This document shows positions 49,624-59,038 of a stretch of 64,000 nucleotides of DNA, piece after piece (position 1 is the stretch's first letter; every line of letters starts with the position of its first letter). The stretch is taken from contig JADJGB010000010.1 in the NCBI GenBank assembly GCA_016708305.1, forward strand, positions 186,001 to 250,000, read 5' to 3'. The DNA is from Sphingobacteriales bacterium. GTDB lineage: Bacteria > Bacteroidota > Bacteroidia > Chitinophagales > Chitinophagaceae. Below the pieces are notes generated by a model. That model saw only the letters and a program-made list of their open reading frames with translations. It was not told where the DNA came from and searched no databases. The position numbers and the translations under genes are program-made.

Positions 49624-50006
49624 TGAGTAAAAAACAAAGCTCCAACCGGCGGGGAACGCAACAATTATTTTACACCGAAGCCTTCAAACAAAAAATTGTA
49701 AATGAAGTATTGAGTGGCAAACTCAATAAACGAGCTCACTGATCTATGGCATTAAGGGCAATGCCACCATTCTTTACTGGATTAATCAGAGCCAGGGGCT
49801 GAAAGGCTATGAAGCAAAAGCCAAATCTCCGGCTAACTTTGCTGAAATGAAAAAGAACATTCAGGACAAAAAACTGGAAGAAGAAAACAAAGAACTCAGA
49901 GAACTATTACGGGTGGCAGAACTTCAATGCCGACCTGTGGCAACATGCGATTGAAGTGGCTGAAAAAAATTCAACATTGATATCCTAAAAAGTATGGTGC
50001 CCAACA
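49624..50006 (+). pseudogene. IS3 OrfA (copy C), frameshifted
   Basis: It starts MSKKQSSNRRGTQQLFYTEAF. A short deletion near 49732 (in the QASLIYG segment) breaks the helix-turn-helix. The GYEAKAKSPANFAEMKKNI part continues in another frame. Confidence 0.75.
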
Positions 50007-50046
50007 ATCCACTCCTTCCAAAAGCAAAGACCGAAAGAAAAATAAC

Positions 50047-50935
50047 GGAAATGTGCGGCGTATTGGTCGCAGTAAACAGGCTTATTACAAGCAGCTGCAT
50101 CATAAAGCCGATACTACTGTAAAGGAAGAAACGATTGTTGGGCTTATAAAAAAGAAACGGGAAATATGGAAACGAGGAAGCGGCCGAAACCTGCATCAAT
50201 GCCTGTTGCCCGAACTGAAGCAACACAATATAAAAATAGGGAGAGATAAGTTTTTGATGTGCTCAGGAACAACCAACTGCTCATCAAATCAAAACGATGC
50301 AGAACGAAAACCACTTGTAGTTATCATCATTTCAACCGATATAAAAATTTAATAGAAACCGCCATACCACAGCGTTCCAATGAAATTTGGGTGGCAGATA
50401 TTACTTACCTGTGGCTGAAACCCCAGGATAAATTTTGTTATCTGAGCGTAATAACTGATTTATATTCCAGAAAAATTGTAGGCCATTGTGTGCATGAAAC
50501 TTTAAGTGTAAAGGCTGTATAGAAGCTTTAAAAATGGCATTGAAAAACAGGAAGAATAAAGCTCTTCCCCTGATTCACCATAGCGACAGAGGCGTGCAAT
50601 ACTGTTGCCATGCGTATGTAAAGCTTTTGCAGAAACAAAACATACAAATCAGCATGACACAAACCGGCGACCCGTTGGAGAATGCCGTAGCCGAAAGAAT
50701 ACACAGAACCATTAAAGAAGAATTTACTACCGACAGGCAAATTAATTTTTGTAATATTGACGAAGCAAAAAAGAGATAAAGAAGTTCATTGAGTTTTACA
50801 ATAAGCAACGGCCGCACAGAAGTGTAGCATGGCTTACGCCCCATCAGGCGCATCAATGTACGGGAGCCTTAACCTGGGTTTGGAAAACCTACCGGCGCAG
50901 GAAACCTGCATGGGGAGATTTGACAGAGGCATAGG
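50047..50935 (+). pseudogene. IS3 OrfB transposase (copy C), frameshifted
   Basis: It contains GRSKQAYYKQLHHKADTTV, WVADITYLWLKPQDKFCYL, LPLIHHSDRGVQYCCHAYVK and AVAERIHRTIKEEFTTDRQ in different frames. Breaks are near 50065, 50255, 50515 and 50772. Confidence 0.8.
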
Positions 50936-51982
50936 CTCCAAGTATATATACAAAAATGGCTGCCGGATACAGCAACCATTTTGTAAAGTATAATATACTT
51001 CGTCGCATCAGTTTATTCCTGTTCATCAAGATCTCCCCAGAACTTGAATGAAGTCCGCTTCAACTGATAAAACAAAGATGAACAACTAAACTCAAAACGT
51101 AAAACACAGCTATCTTATCCCGCTGTGAATAACGTGAAAAAGAGTCAACTGATTTTAGGACGAGACAATCTTCGTCAAGCATTAGTTTTGTAATTTCTTC
51201 TTCGAGTTTTTTCGGGTCGAGTTTCTGGTTTTTGAATTCATTGTAAAGAATGCCCCAAGCAATGCCTTTCATCTCTTTTCTGTATTTCGGAAAAGTTGCT
51301 TTTGTCCAACTAATAACGGCTTGAAAATAATTCCAAAGTTCTATTGCAGTTGGGTCGTGTTGGTGGTCGGACATATATTTTTCAATTTGTCCGTTAGAAA
51401 TCCAACTGATTGCAGTTTCTAAAAATTCTTGGCGGTTCGCAGAACCGCTTAAATAATCATCGCCAACTTTTGGTCTGCTGTTTTTAGAAAAATAACGCTT
51501 TGCGTCAGAAACCCAAATGCCCGAATAAACTGCGTTTCGCAGTTCTTGTTTGGTTAGTTCTTTTCCTGCAATGTTTATTGTTTCAAACCAACTTAGTTTT
51601 TCGCTATCCGTTCCCGAACAGAAGTAAACCATTAGTTTGTAGTTGTAAATTTGTTCTTGCTTGTCGTTTGTTAAGTTGTGAAAGGCTAAACCATTTACGG
51701 AAAATTCGCTGTTTACATATTGGCAAATGGAAATAGTTCGCTGTTGTCCGTCAATTACTTCGTAATTTCCGTCTTCACGAACTGCCCAATACATCACGTT
51801 TAAAGGAAAGTTTTTTGTTACTGTATCAATAACGGCTTGACGTTCTTTGTCGCCATAAACAAATTCACGTTGATAAGGTGGTCTAATATCTAACTTACCG
51901 CCAAATCCAACAACTCCGTTTTCTTCGTTGTCTTGATAGCCGTTTGTTAATTCTCGGACTGTTATTTCTTTGAGTTCTATTT

Positions 51983-52984
51983 TCATATTCTCTTATTCTT
52001 GATTAAAAGGCGGGCATACATTCTTTTTCCATTTAGATATGCTCTATCAATTTTTCCTTTCCAATTTGGATTTACGATTTCTGGCAATAAACCTTCTTTT
52101 ACTTCGTAATCAGAACCAATAATTTCAAATTGCTCTGGATTGTATTTTTCAATAAATGTGATTGGAACGCCCATAACTCCGTTATAGTCCATTGGAATTT
52201 CAGCAACTTTATTTACACAAATTGCATTGTAGTTGTCGTAAGTTGGATATTCTTCTGGCGTATAATTTTTGTAAAGTATTAATTCTTCGTGTCGTTTTGC
52301 GATGTCAAGATTTGTAAACCAACCCATGTTATCGAACACGGCATATTTAATTCCGTCCTCAATTTTTATGCTGTTGTGTTCATAATCTTCGGGCATCGTG
52401 AAACGCTTTACAGCATTGTAGCCCAACCAAATTTTATCTTCTTTAATCAGCTTAAAAATCTCTTTGTAGGAAATTGAATTTTGACTACCAATGATTACAA
52501 ATTTTTTGTTGTACTCAATGAGTTGAGAAATATATTCACGAAACAATGAAAAAGGCGGATTAGTAACGACAATATCGGCTTGCGTTAGCAAGCTGATACT
52601 TTCTTTACTGCGAAAATCGCCATCGCCTTTTAGTTGTTTTATTCCAATTTCATTTGGGTCGGGAACTTTGTTTCCGTTTTTGTCGCCTGTGTATTCTAAG
52701 TAGATTGCTTGTTCGCTGTCGTTCTGGCTAAACAAGTCCACGCTTTGGTTTTTGTAACAAGTTGTGATGAGCTTTTTAAGTCCAAGTTTTTCAAAGTTGT
52801 ATGAGAAAAAATGAAAGAAATTGCTCACTCGTGGGTCATCACAGTTGCAGTAAACTGTTTTGTCTTTGAAGTGATGTTTGTAATACTTCAACTCTCTTTC
52901 TATGTCTGAAAGTTGTGTGTAAAATTCATCTTTTTTGTTATGTTTTGCGTCTTGTAGGTTTCTGTTAAGTCCCGATTTTGCCAT
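51983..52984 (-). CDS. EcoRI-type adenine-specific DNA methyltransferase
   Basis: A 333-aa protein with the architecture of the EcoRI methylase family: an N-terminal DEFYTQLSDIERELKYY, NCDDPRVSNFFHFFSYNF, and the catalytic NPPF in ADIVVTNPPFSLFREYI (about residue 143). The C-terminal end is YLNGKRMYARLLIKNKRI. It would methylate adenine in a short target and protect against the neighbouring nuclease. It overlaps the DUF262-HNH gene start by 4 bp (ATGA). The frame is intact, while the nuclease is broken. Confidence 0.92.
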   Translation of the reverse strand: MAKSGLNRNLQDAKHNKKDEFYTQLSDIERELKYYKHHFKDKTVYCNCDDPRVSNFFHFFSYNFEKLGLKKLITTCYKNQSVDLFSQNDSEQAIYLEYTGDKNGNKVPDPNEIGIKQLKGDGDFRSKESISLLTQADIVVTNPPFSLFREYISQLIEYNKKFVIIGSQNSISYKEIFKLIKEDKIWLGYNAVKRFTMPEDYEHNSIKIEDGIKYAVFDNMGWFTNLDIAKRHEELILYKNYTPEEYPTYDNYNAICVNKVAEIPMDYNGVMGVPITFIEKYNPEQFEIIGSDYEVKEGLLPEIVNPNWKGKIDRAYLNGKRMYARLLIKNKRI

Positions 52985-53071
52985 TGCCGTCCGATTTACG
53001 GCAACAAGTCTTACGGCTCATTTTATGTCGGAACGTTGATGTTCGCACGGTCGTCCGTTAGCCTTGCTGCC

Positions 53072-53196
53072 AACGTTTCGGGGCTTTGCGAGGGAGCGGA
53101 TTTTTAGCACTACCTTTGATACGAAGCACGAACGTTCAAATTTACAAAAAAGTTTGATACGAAGCACGAAACCCGCTCTCTTGCAAAACCCTTGTT
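53072..53196. repeat. attC-like site 16
   Basis: AACGTTTCGGGGCTTTGCGA/GGGAGCGG pairs with CCGCTCTCTTGCAAAACCCTTGTT. The centre GGATTTTTAGCACTACC is shared with other long sites. Confidence 0.87.
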
Positions 53197-53293
53197 AGTG
53201 GCTGTGGCTATTTGTCTTCCTTTGTCTGTCGGGTTATGTGTCGGCTGAAAAAAATAAAAAAAGAGGGGAAAGGAAATTTTTATTGGGTTGGAA

Positions 53294-53360
53294 AAGGCAA
53301 GCTCTTTACACATTTTTTGTTGGCTTTTGCGTTTGCCAAAATGTGTAATGTGCTTGCCTT
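53294..53360. repeat. TCTT/ATGT hairpin E4 (left end of the AraC-hydrolase island)
   Basis: AAGGCAAGC-TCTT-TACACATTTT, a loop containing GTTGGCTTTTGCG, then AAAATGTGTA-ATGT-GCTTGCCTT. Both stems (9 and 10 bp) are perfect. It lies between attC site 16 and the hydrolase stop. Confidence 0.78.
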
Positions 53361-53384
53361 AGCGTTGGATTTTTGTGTAAAGTC

Positions 53385-54341
53385 CTATTTCAAATTTTCT
53401 TTAAAAAACGCTTCCAATTTATCGAAGGGAATAATGCCGAATTTATCATACAAATCAGTATGAACAGCATTTGGAATAATCATCAATTCTTTCGGTTCAG
53501 AAGCATTTTTGTAAGCGTCTTCGCTGAAATATTTTGAATGTGCGTTTTCTCCTGCTATCAACAAAGCTGGTCGTGGTGAAATTTCTTTGATGTAAGTCAA
53601 AATCGGCATATTCATCAATGAAAGCGGATTGGTAATTGTAAACGAACCGTTTGAATTTATTGAGCGTTCGTGAAATCCTCTGTCGGTTTTATAATAGTCA
53701 AAATAATCCTTTACAAACTGTGGCTCGTTGCCCTCAATTTTGCTTGGCAAACCGTTTGGAGCTAAAATTGGCGTTCCATTTTCGGCATCTTTCCAGCGTT
53801 GTTCGCTTAATTGCTTCAAAAGTTCGGTACGTTGTTCGGAAGTTGTCGAATCAAAATATCCTTTTGCGGTTACTCGGCTCATATCATACATACTTAATGT
53901 AGCAACGGCTTTTACTCGTTTGTCAACGGCTGTTGCATTCAATGCAAAACCACCAAAACCACAAATTCCGATAATGCCGATTTTATTTCTGTCCACTTGC
54001 AGTTGCAATCCTAAGAAATCTACACCCGCACTAAAATCGTCTGTGTTAATTTCAGGCGATGCTATAAATCTTGGTTCACCACCACTTTCGCCTGTGAATG
54101 ATGGGTCAAAAGCCAAAACTACAAAGCCACGTTGTGCCATTTCGTTGGCATGTAAGCCTGATGCTTGCTCTTTTACCGCTCCATAAGGTCCGCTGATTAC
54201 CAAGGCAGGCAAGTTGTTTCCACCGTTTTTGGGTTGATACAAATCGCCCGAAAGCGTAATTCCGTAACGGTTTTTGAAAGCTACTTTTTGTCTTGTTACC
54301 TTGTCGCTTAACTCAAAGGTATAATGTTCTGTATTGCTCAT
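53385..54341 (-). CDS. Alpha/beta hydrolase (dienelactone-hydrolase-like)
   Basis: A 318-aa protein. Start MSNTEHYTFELSDKVTRQK. Features of YcjY-type alpha/beta hydrolases: LYQPKNGGNNLPALVISGPYG (oxyanion region), GFVVLAFDPSFTGESGG, and a nucleophile elbow-like IGIIGICGFGGFALNATA in which the nucleophile position is a Cys, as in dienelactone hydrolase. Late His candidate IPNAVHTDLYDK. It is the last gene of a five-gene cassette operon. Confidence 0.87.
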   Translation of the reverse strand: MSNTEHYTFELSDKVTRQKVAFKNRYGITLSGDLYQPKNGGNNLPALVISGPYGAVKEQASGLHANEMAQRGFVVLAFDPSFTGESGGEPRFIASPEINTDDFSAGVDFLGLQLQVDRNKIGIIGICGFGGFALNATAVDKRVKAVATLSMYDMSRVTAKGYFDSTTSEQRTELLKQLSEQRWKDAENGTPILAPNGLPSKIEGNEPQFVKDYFDYYKTDRGFHERSINSNGSFTITNPLSLMNMPILTYIKEISPRPALLIAGENAHSKYFSEDAYKNASEPKELMIIPNAVHTDLYDKFGIIPFDKLEAFFKENLK

Positions 54342-54364
54342 TTTATTTGATTTTTTATTGCTTT

Positions 54365-55275
54365 TTAATCTATTTTTGATTGTGTAACGGTATAAACACC
54401 ACCGATGACAAGTGCGGCAGCAATCAATTTATCCCAAGTAAAAAATCCTGCCCAACAATAATTGCTATTATTGATGCGACAACAGGCTGTAAATTCATAA
54501 AAATACTGACGGTGCTTGCTTTTAACCTACCCAATGCAACAGGCATAAAAAAGAAAGCGATAAGGGTTGAAAATATCAGTGAAAATGCCATTAAAAATAT
54601 GCCCGATAATGCAATCTGACTACTGAATATTTTTTGTTCTGCAATTCCATTTATTCCGAATGGAAAACTAAAAATCAAAGCAAAAAGGAACATCCATTTT
54701 ACTACGGTAATTGGGCTGTATTTTATTGAAACACTGCGTGTAAGCAATATATAAATTCCATAGCATACCGAACATAGCAAAGCTATCAAAATACCAAGTA
54801 AATCATTTTTCCCTTGTCCTCCGCTTTTACCATAGGCAACAATCAGAATTGCTCCCGAAACGCTCAATAATATTCCTAATAATTTTTTCCAACCGATTTT
54901 TTCTTTTAGAAAAAAGGCAGACAACACCAATACAATGACGGGTGTAAGTGCCATTAATAAAGCATAATTTACAGGCGTAGTATATTGTAAGGCAAGTGCA
55001 AAAGTGTATTGTGTTGATAGAAAACCGAGAAACCCTCCAAGTGCCAAAATAAAATAATCTTTAGTTTGTATTTTCTCGTTTTTTCCCGAAAAACCTATTA
55101 TCCAAAAAACGATTGCACCAAAAAACATTCTTATAAGGGTATATGCCATTGGTGTTACCCATCCCGAAACCAAGGCTTTAGTTACGGGGATATTCATTCC
55201 GAAAATTATATTGGCACAAACAATGGCAATAATACCTTTTGTTTGTTCATTCATTTTGGTTAAGGCTTTTGCCAT
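54365..55275 (-). CDS. EamA/DMT-family transporter, frame change near its 3' end
   Basis: About 303 aa with ten predicted membrane helices in two EamA repeats: IIAIVCANIIFGMNIPVTKALV, LALGGFLGFLSTQYTFALAL, LALTPVIVLVLSAFFLKEKIGWKKLLGILLSVSGAILIV region, and a second half ending with LGRLKASTVSIFMNLQPVVA. A missing T in the run at about 54440 makes the frame stop early. The expected end (WDKLIAAALVIGGVYTVTQ) is encoded in the next frame to TAA at 54365. It is likely an exporter of metabolites or drugs. The substrate is unknown. Confidence 0.82.
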
Positions 55276-55294
55276 ATTGTTCTATTTATAATGT

Positions 55295-55988
55295 TTATAA
55301 AAGACTTCTTCCTTTGTCGGCTTGTTCTTTACCAATATATTTTTCGATAGTGCTAAATAGTTCCTCTAATTGCCTTTTCGTAACTCCCGTACTCATCGCA
55401 TATTTAAGATGTCCTTGCAATTGTCCTTCTAATCCATTCATTCCTGCCAATGCCGAAACGGTAACTAATTCTCTTTGTTGATAATCTAACACATCACTGG
55501 CGAAAATTGCCCCGAAAAGATGCTCTTTCAAATACTGGTCTATGGCAGGTGCAAAGTCCATCACGCCACCTGAAACAGGTTGTCCAACTATCTTGGTTTG
55601 TATTTCCGTTCCCAATTCAAGCATTGATTTGTTTGCCGGAATTGGACTTGCATTTCGACCTTCTGTATCTGCTTTACCTGTATTTTTTCTCTCCTCAACA
55701 ACTTGCATAAATACAGAAAGTGCGTTCAAACTTCTCGGAAAACCACAATAAGCATAAAGCTGAACCAACGCCTCTTTAATTTCATTAATGGTAAGTCCAT
55801 TGTCTAATGCCGTGTTCAGTTCGATTTTAAGATTTTGCAAATCGCCTGTTGCGGTTAATGCAGAAATCATCGCCAAGCTTTTGTTGCTGTGCGGTCAATG
55901 TATCTGTTTTATTTTGAGCATTCATCGTGTTTATATTTAAGAAAAGAATAAGTACTGCTATCCATTTTGAAAATTTACTTCTGTTCAT
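55295..55988 (-). CDS. Secreted carboxymuconolactone-decarboxylase-family protein, frame change near 55,870
   Basis: From ATG 55988 an N-terminal signal peptide (WIAVLILFLNINTMNAQ) runs into TDTLTAQQQKL. The frame then changes near 55,870 and continues MISALTATGDLQNLKIELNTALD, then EALVQLYAYCGFPRSLNALSVF (CMD/AhpD-like helix with a single Cys), and a second CMD repeat (RELVTVSALAGMNGLEGQLQGHL). Two-repeat CMD proteins with signal peptides commonly sit beside cupins in Bacteroidota. About 230 aa in total. Confidence 0.82.
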
Positions 55989-56001
55989 AGCATTTGTTTT
56001 T

Positions 56002-56502
56002 TTACTTCGTAGCTTCTGCGTAATCTGCATCGTTAACCACTTCTAACCAAGTACTTGAATTGGTTTGCGGATTACATTCAATCGCCAAATGTGAAAACCA
56101 AGCATCTGGTGCAGCACCGTGCCAATGTTCTACATTCGGAGCAATTTCAACTACATCGCCTTCTTCCATACGGATTGCTTTTTTGCCTCTTTCCTGATAG
56201 TATCCTGCACCGCCTACGGCAATTAATATTTGTCCGCCACTGTGTTTGTGCCAATTGTTTCTACAACCCGGCTCAAATGTTACATTGTACATCGGTACGT
56301 TTAAGTCTTTGTTGCTTGTTATCGGTGCAAGCCACGATTTGCCTGTGAAATATTGTGCAAAGGCAGTGTTTTCTTCTCCTACTGGAAAATTACTGATAGT
56401 TGGGATTTTCGTTTCCATATCGTTTTTATTTTTATCGTTATTATTACTACAAGCTGTAAAAAGCATTGTACTTATTGCCAAAAAGAAAATTTTTGTTTTC
56501 AT
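56002..56502 (-). CDS. Cupin-domain lipoprotein
   Basis: A 166-aa protein with a lipobox (LFTACSNNN, Cys at residue 18). The cupin motifs are GCRNNWHKHSGGQILIAVGG (metal ligands H, H) and EGDVVEIAPNVEHWHGAAP. It resembles cupins annotated as (R)-mandelonitrile-lyase-like and often paired with CMD proteins. A -7 element TATCTTTG lies 26 bp upstream. Confidence 0.87.
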   Translation of the reverse strand: MKTKIFFLAISTMLFTACSNNNDKNKNDMETKIPTISNFPVGEENTAFAQYFTGKSWLAPITSNKDLNVPMYNVTFEPGCRNNWHKHSGGQILIAVGGAGYYQERGKKAIRMEEGDVVEIAPNVEHWHGAAPDAWFSHLAIECNPQTNSSTWLEVVNDADYAEATK

Positions 56503-56527
56503 TTTTTCTTTGTTTTAAATTACAATG

Positions 56528-56535
56528 CAAAGATA
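56528..56535 (-). promoter_or_regulatory. -7 promoter element of the cupin-CMD-EamA-hydrolase genes
   Basis: TATCTTTG on the - strand, 26 bp before ATG 56502, between the AraC gene and the cupin gene. The AraC regulator probably acts here (inference). Confidence 0.5.
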
Positions 56536-56587
56536 CTGGCGAAAACAAGCCTTGTGATAACGAAAATCAAACCGATACTTATAAAAA

Positions 56588-57457
56588 TCAAACTTTTTCT
56601 GAACGGAAGTCAGTCGGATTTTTTTCTGTTTGTTTTTTGAAGAAGTTATTGAAATAGGTAGGATATTCAAAACCCAAGGAATAAGCAATCTCGGAAATGT
56701 TCCAGTCGGTGTGCTGTAAAATGGCTTTGGCTTCTTTAATGATGCGTTCCGAAATATGCGTAGTGGTAGTTTTGGCTGTTACTTCTTTAACGGCGCGGTT
56801 TAAATAATTGACGTGAACGGAAAGATTGTCTGCATAATCTTTGGCAGTTCTTAATTGCAAGGGTTTGTTAGGGCTTTCAATCGGAAATTGTCTTTCCAAT
56901 AATTCTAAGAAAACGGTGGTCAGTCGTTCCGCACCACTTTTGTTTTGACTATAATTTTCAGACGGCTTTAATTTTAGCGATTCGTGCAAAATCAAGTCAA
57001 TATAATTACGGATTAAATCGTCTTTGAACTGATATTCAGATTGTTGTTCTTCAATCATTTTTTCAAAAATACCATTCAAAAACAAGCGTTGACTTTCCGA
57101 AATTTCTAAAATAGGTGTACCGCCCAATTTAAATAAAGGCGATTTCAGTAGATTTTCTGAATGTTTTCCCGACACATAAAAATCTTCCGAAAACAACACG
57201 GTATAACCAATATATTCGGTTGAAAGTGTTTCCCAAGAATAAGGCACGTTCGGATTTCCGAAAAACAAAATAGTATCTTCAGCTTCAAAACTTCGTTCTG
57301 CATAATGAATACGACTTTTGCCCGTAGTCAGACAGATTTTGTAGAAGTCTTTTCGGTTATACATTTTGGTAGCCTGTGCATCTTCTTCAATCTGAAACAC
57401 GTTAAAGCCTTTTAGTTTTAAGTCGGTGTTGTATGTTGAACGATTATTTCTTTCCAT
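56588..57457 (-). CDS. AraC-family transcriptional regulator
   Basis: A 289-aa protein. The N-terminal cupin-like sensing domain precedes a C-terminal AraC DNA-binding domain with two helix-turn-helices: LSVHVNYLNRAVKEVTAKTTTTHISERIIKEAKAIL (landmark, residues about 212-247) and WNISEIAYSLGFEYPTYFNNFFKKQTEKNPTDFR. It is first in its cassette and presumably regulates the four following genes. A -7 element TAACTTTG at 57469-57462 ends only 4 bp before the ATG, so either the transcript is nearly leaderless or the true start is internal. Confidence 0.92.
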   Translation of the reverse strand: MERNNRSTYNTDLKLKGFNVFQIEEDAQATKMYNRKDFYKICLTTGKSRIHYAERSFEAEDTILFFGNPNVPYSWETLSTEYIGYTVLFSEDFYVSGKHSENLLKSPLFKLGGTPILEISESQRLFLNGIFEKMIEEQQSEYQFKDDLIRNYIDLILHESLKLKPSENYSQNKSGAERLTTVFLELLERQFPIESPNKPLQLRTAKDYADNLSVHVNYLNRAVKEVTAKTTTTHISERIIKEAKAILQHTDWNISEIAYSLGFEYPTYFNNFFKKQTEKNPTDFRSEKV

Positions 57458-57461
57458 AGTA

Positions 57462-57469
57462 CAAAGTTA
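57462..57469 (-). promoter_or_regulatory. -7 promoter element at the AraC gene start
   Basis: TAACTTTG on the - strand, 4 bp upstream of ATG 57457. The spacing implies transcription starting at or within the annotated start codon. Confidence 0.4.
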
Positions 57470-57529
57470 AGAAAATCAAACTAAATATTTATCGGAATTA
57501 CGTTTATTTGTCCGTGAGTGGTGCTGGAA

Positions 57530-57594
57530 AAATGGCTCTTTTGGTTTTTTGAAGCGTTGGCTTTGTGTGTTGGCAAAAAACAAATGTGCCATTT
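57530..57594. repeat. TCTT/ATGT hairpin E5 (right end of the AraC-hydrolase island)
   Basis: AAATGGC-TCTT-TTGGTTTTTT, a loop with GCGTTGGCTTTGTGTGTTGGC (20 bases GCGTTGGCTTTGTGTGTTGG quoted), then AAAAAACAA-ATGT-GCCATTT. There is one bulge in the inner stem. It lies upstream of the AraC promoter. Confidence 0.73.
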
Positions 57595-57710
57595 GTGCGG
57601 TGGCAAAAAAAATTCCTGTGCGGTGGACTTTTTTATTTTTTTTCTGTGTCGGGCTGTTGTCTGTTCAGGTGTCGAAGTGTCGGTTCGGGTGGTCGTCTGC
57701 CATTGCCACT

Positions 57711-57835
57711 AACGTCCGGCAGCTTTGCGATGGCGGGGCAATCGAAGCACTTCCGTTCGGCTAATGTACAAAAGTTGATAGAAGTACACAAGTTCAATTT
57801 TGCACTTCAGCCCCGCTATTGCAAAACTGCTTGTT
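57711..57835. repeat. attC-like site 17 (nearest to attI)
   Basis: AACGTCCGGCAGCTTTGCGA/TGGCGGGG pairs with CCCCGCTATTGCAAAACTGCTTGTT. It belongs to the first cassette, whose ends are TTGTGCGTTC (57834) and TGACGCACAA (59031). Confidence 0.87.
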
Positions 57836-57851
57836 GTGCGTTCGGCATAGT

Positions 57852-58987
57852 CTATTCGGTTTCGTCAGTTGCATTCAGAATTTGTTTGATTTTAATAAGT
57901 GGTTGTCTAAAGATGGCTTCTAATTTTATGATATTGGTTGTCAAAAAGTCAAACATTTTGTCCCAGTCTTCATTGTTAAACACGTTTACACCGTCTAAAT
58001 TAAAAGAAATTCGACTGCTGATATTGTCGTCTAAACGTTCCCAGTTTAATGGTTGTCCCACCTTGTTTTCACTTTCGCTTTTTTGGCTTAATAACTCGTC
58101 AAATAATTTTTGTTTTCGTCTTTGTTTGCTCGACCAAATTCAAGTTGAACTCCAGCATACGATTTTGTTATAATCATAGAATATCTCGCTCCGCTAATTC
58201 CTGTTCCTCCTGCACTTAACCAATGGTCTTTTGTTGGGCTTGAATTTTGGAAAATTGGTGTTTTGCCTTTTAGTTTGGGCAATATTTTAGTCCAGAAGTC
58301 AAACCTAACGTGATGTCGAGATTTTAAATTTTCTTGTGTCGTAATTTCATCTTGTGTTTTTCCAGCCATAGAAATGATAAAATCTTCTGTGTCTTTGGTT
58401 GGAATAATTTGTTCGAGTGTCAAAAAAAGTTGTTCGTCAAGAGCAAAAGGTGTCGCCCGAAAACATTGTATTCTCAGTTTATAGTTCATTAACCACAAAA
58501 CAGTCGAAGTAACTTCTTTTCTGAAATTTGCGGCAACCAAAACCATTCTTTGCGTATTACCCTTGTTTATCTGGATTTCGTCATATTCTTGGTTGTAGAA
58601 AGTTGCAAGTTTTTCGGTCGCATTTTCTCCTAAACCGCTTTTGTCCAAATAACTTTGATAGATATTTTTAATTTGTTCTTTTGACAAAGTTGAGCAGTAA
58701 GAAGCGTATTTTAAAACTTGCCAAGTTACATCTCGACCTGTGTCGTCAAGTTTATTTTCGATAACAACGATGTTTCCGTCTTTGTCAAGTGCCAACAAAT
58801 CTAACCTTTCGTTTGTGTCATTAAACCCGTCAAATTCTTTCTGAATTATCAATAATTCTTCGCCCAAAGCTTCGGGTTTATTGGCAATCCATTCTTGTAA
58901 ATGTTGTCTTTCTTTGAAACCAAGTTCGGTAAAAGTCTTTTTGGTCAGGTTTTTAATTCTGTTGGTATTTGTGTCAATTAGATACAT
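57852..58987 (-). CDS. DUF4268 PD-(D/E)XK nuclease-like protein, frame change near 58,092
   Basis: About 378 aa. The N-terminal half holds a nuclease-like core: NERLDLLALDKDGNIVVIENKLDDTGRDV, with D and ExK (residues about 60-85). The C-terminal DUF4268 domain follows (RHHVRFDFWTKILPKLKGK, GISGARYSMIITKSYAGVQLEFG), continuing in another frame as VGQPLNWERLDDNISSRISF. The break is an indel in an A run. This family accompanies many restriction and abortive-infection loci. It is the first cassette after attI and thus the most recent integration by the integron model. Confidence 0.82.
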
Positions 58988-59038
58988 TATTTTTTTGTCT
59001 GTTCGTTAATTTTGCACGGTCGCCAAATGCTGACGCAC

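Larger units (their letters stand above)
49539..51167 (+). mobile_element. IS3-family element, copy C
   Basis: TGTATAGTCCTGAAATAGG at 49539 and CCTAAAATCAGT-type inverse (TTTTAGGACGAGACA) ending at 51167. The target duplication is ATC at 49536-49538 and 51168-51170. It lies in the opposite orientation to copies A and B. Confidence 0.95.
49277..51986 (-). pseudogene. DUF262-HNH endonuclease split by IS3 copy C
   Basis: The 5' part (51986-51168) is a DUF262 domain: IRPPYQREFVYGDKERQAVIDTV and YEVIDGQQRTISICQY, the ParB/Srx-like nucleotide-binding motifs seen in GmrS-type proteins. The 3' part (49538-49277) is an HNH nuclease with RQKGICPVCTEHYEI, EMEGDHITPWHLGG and NCQMLCKDDNRRKSGK. Removing the IS and one ATC duplication joins LMLDED to VDNKKGIYTYVL in frame, giving about 360 residues. 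It is therefore the restriction partner of the adjacent methylase, now disrupted. Target-duplication evidence makes the reconstruction firm. Confidence 0.88.
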
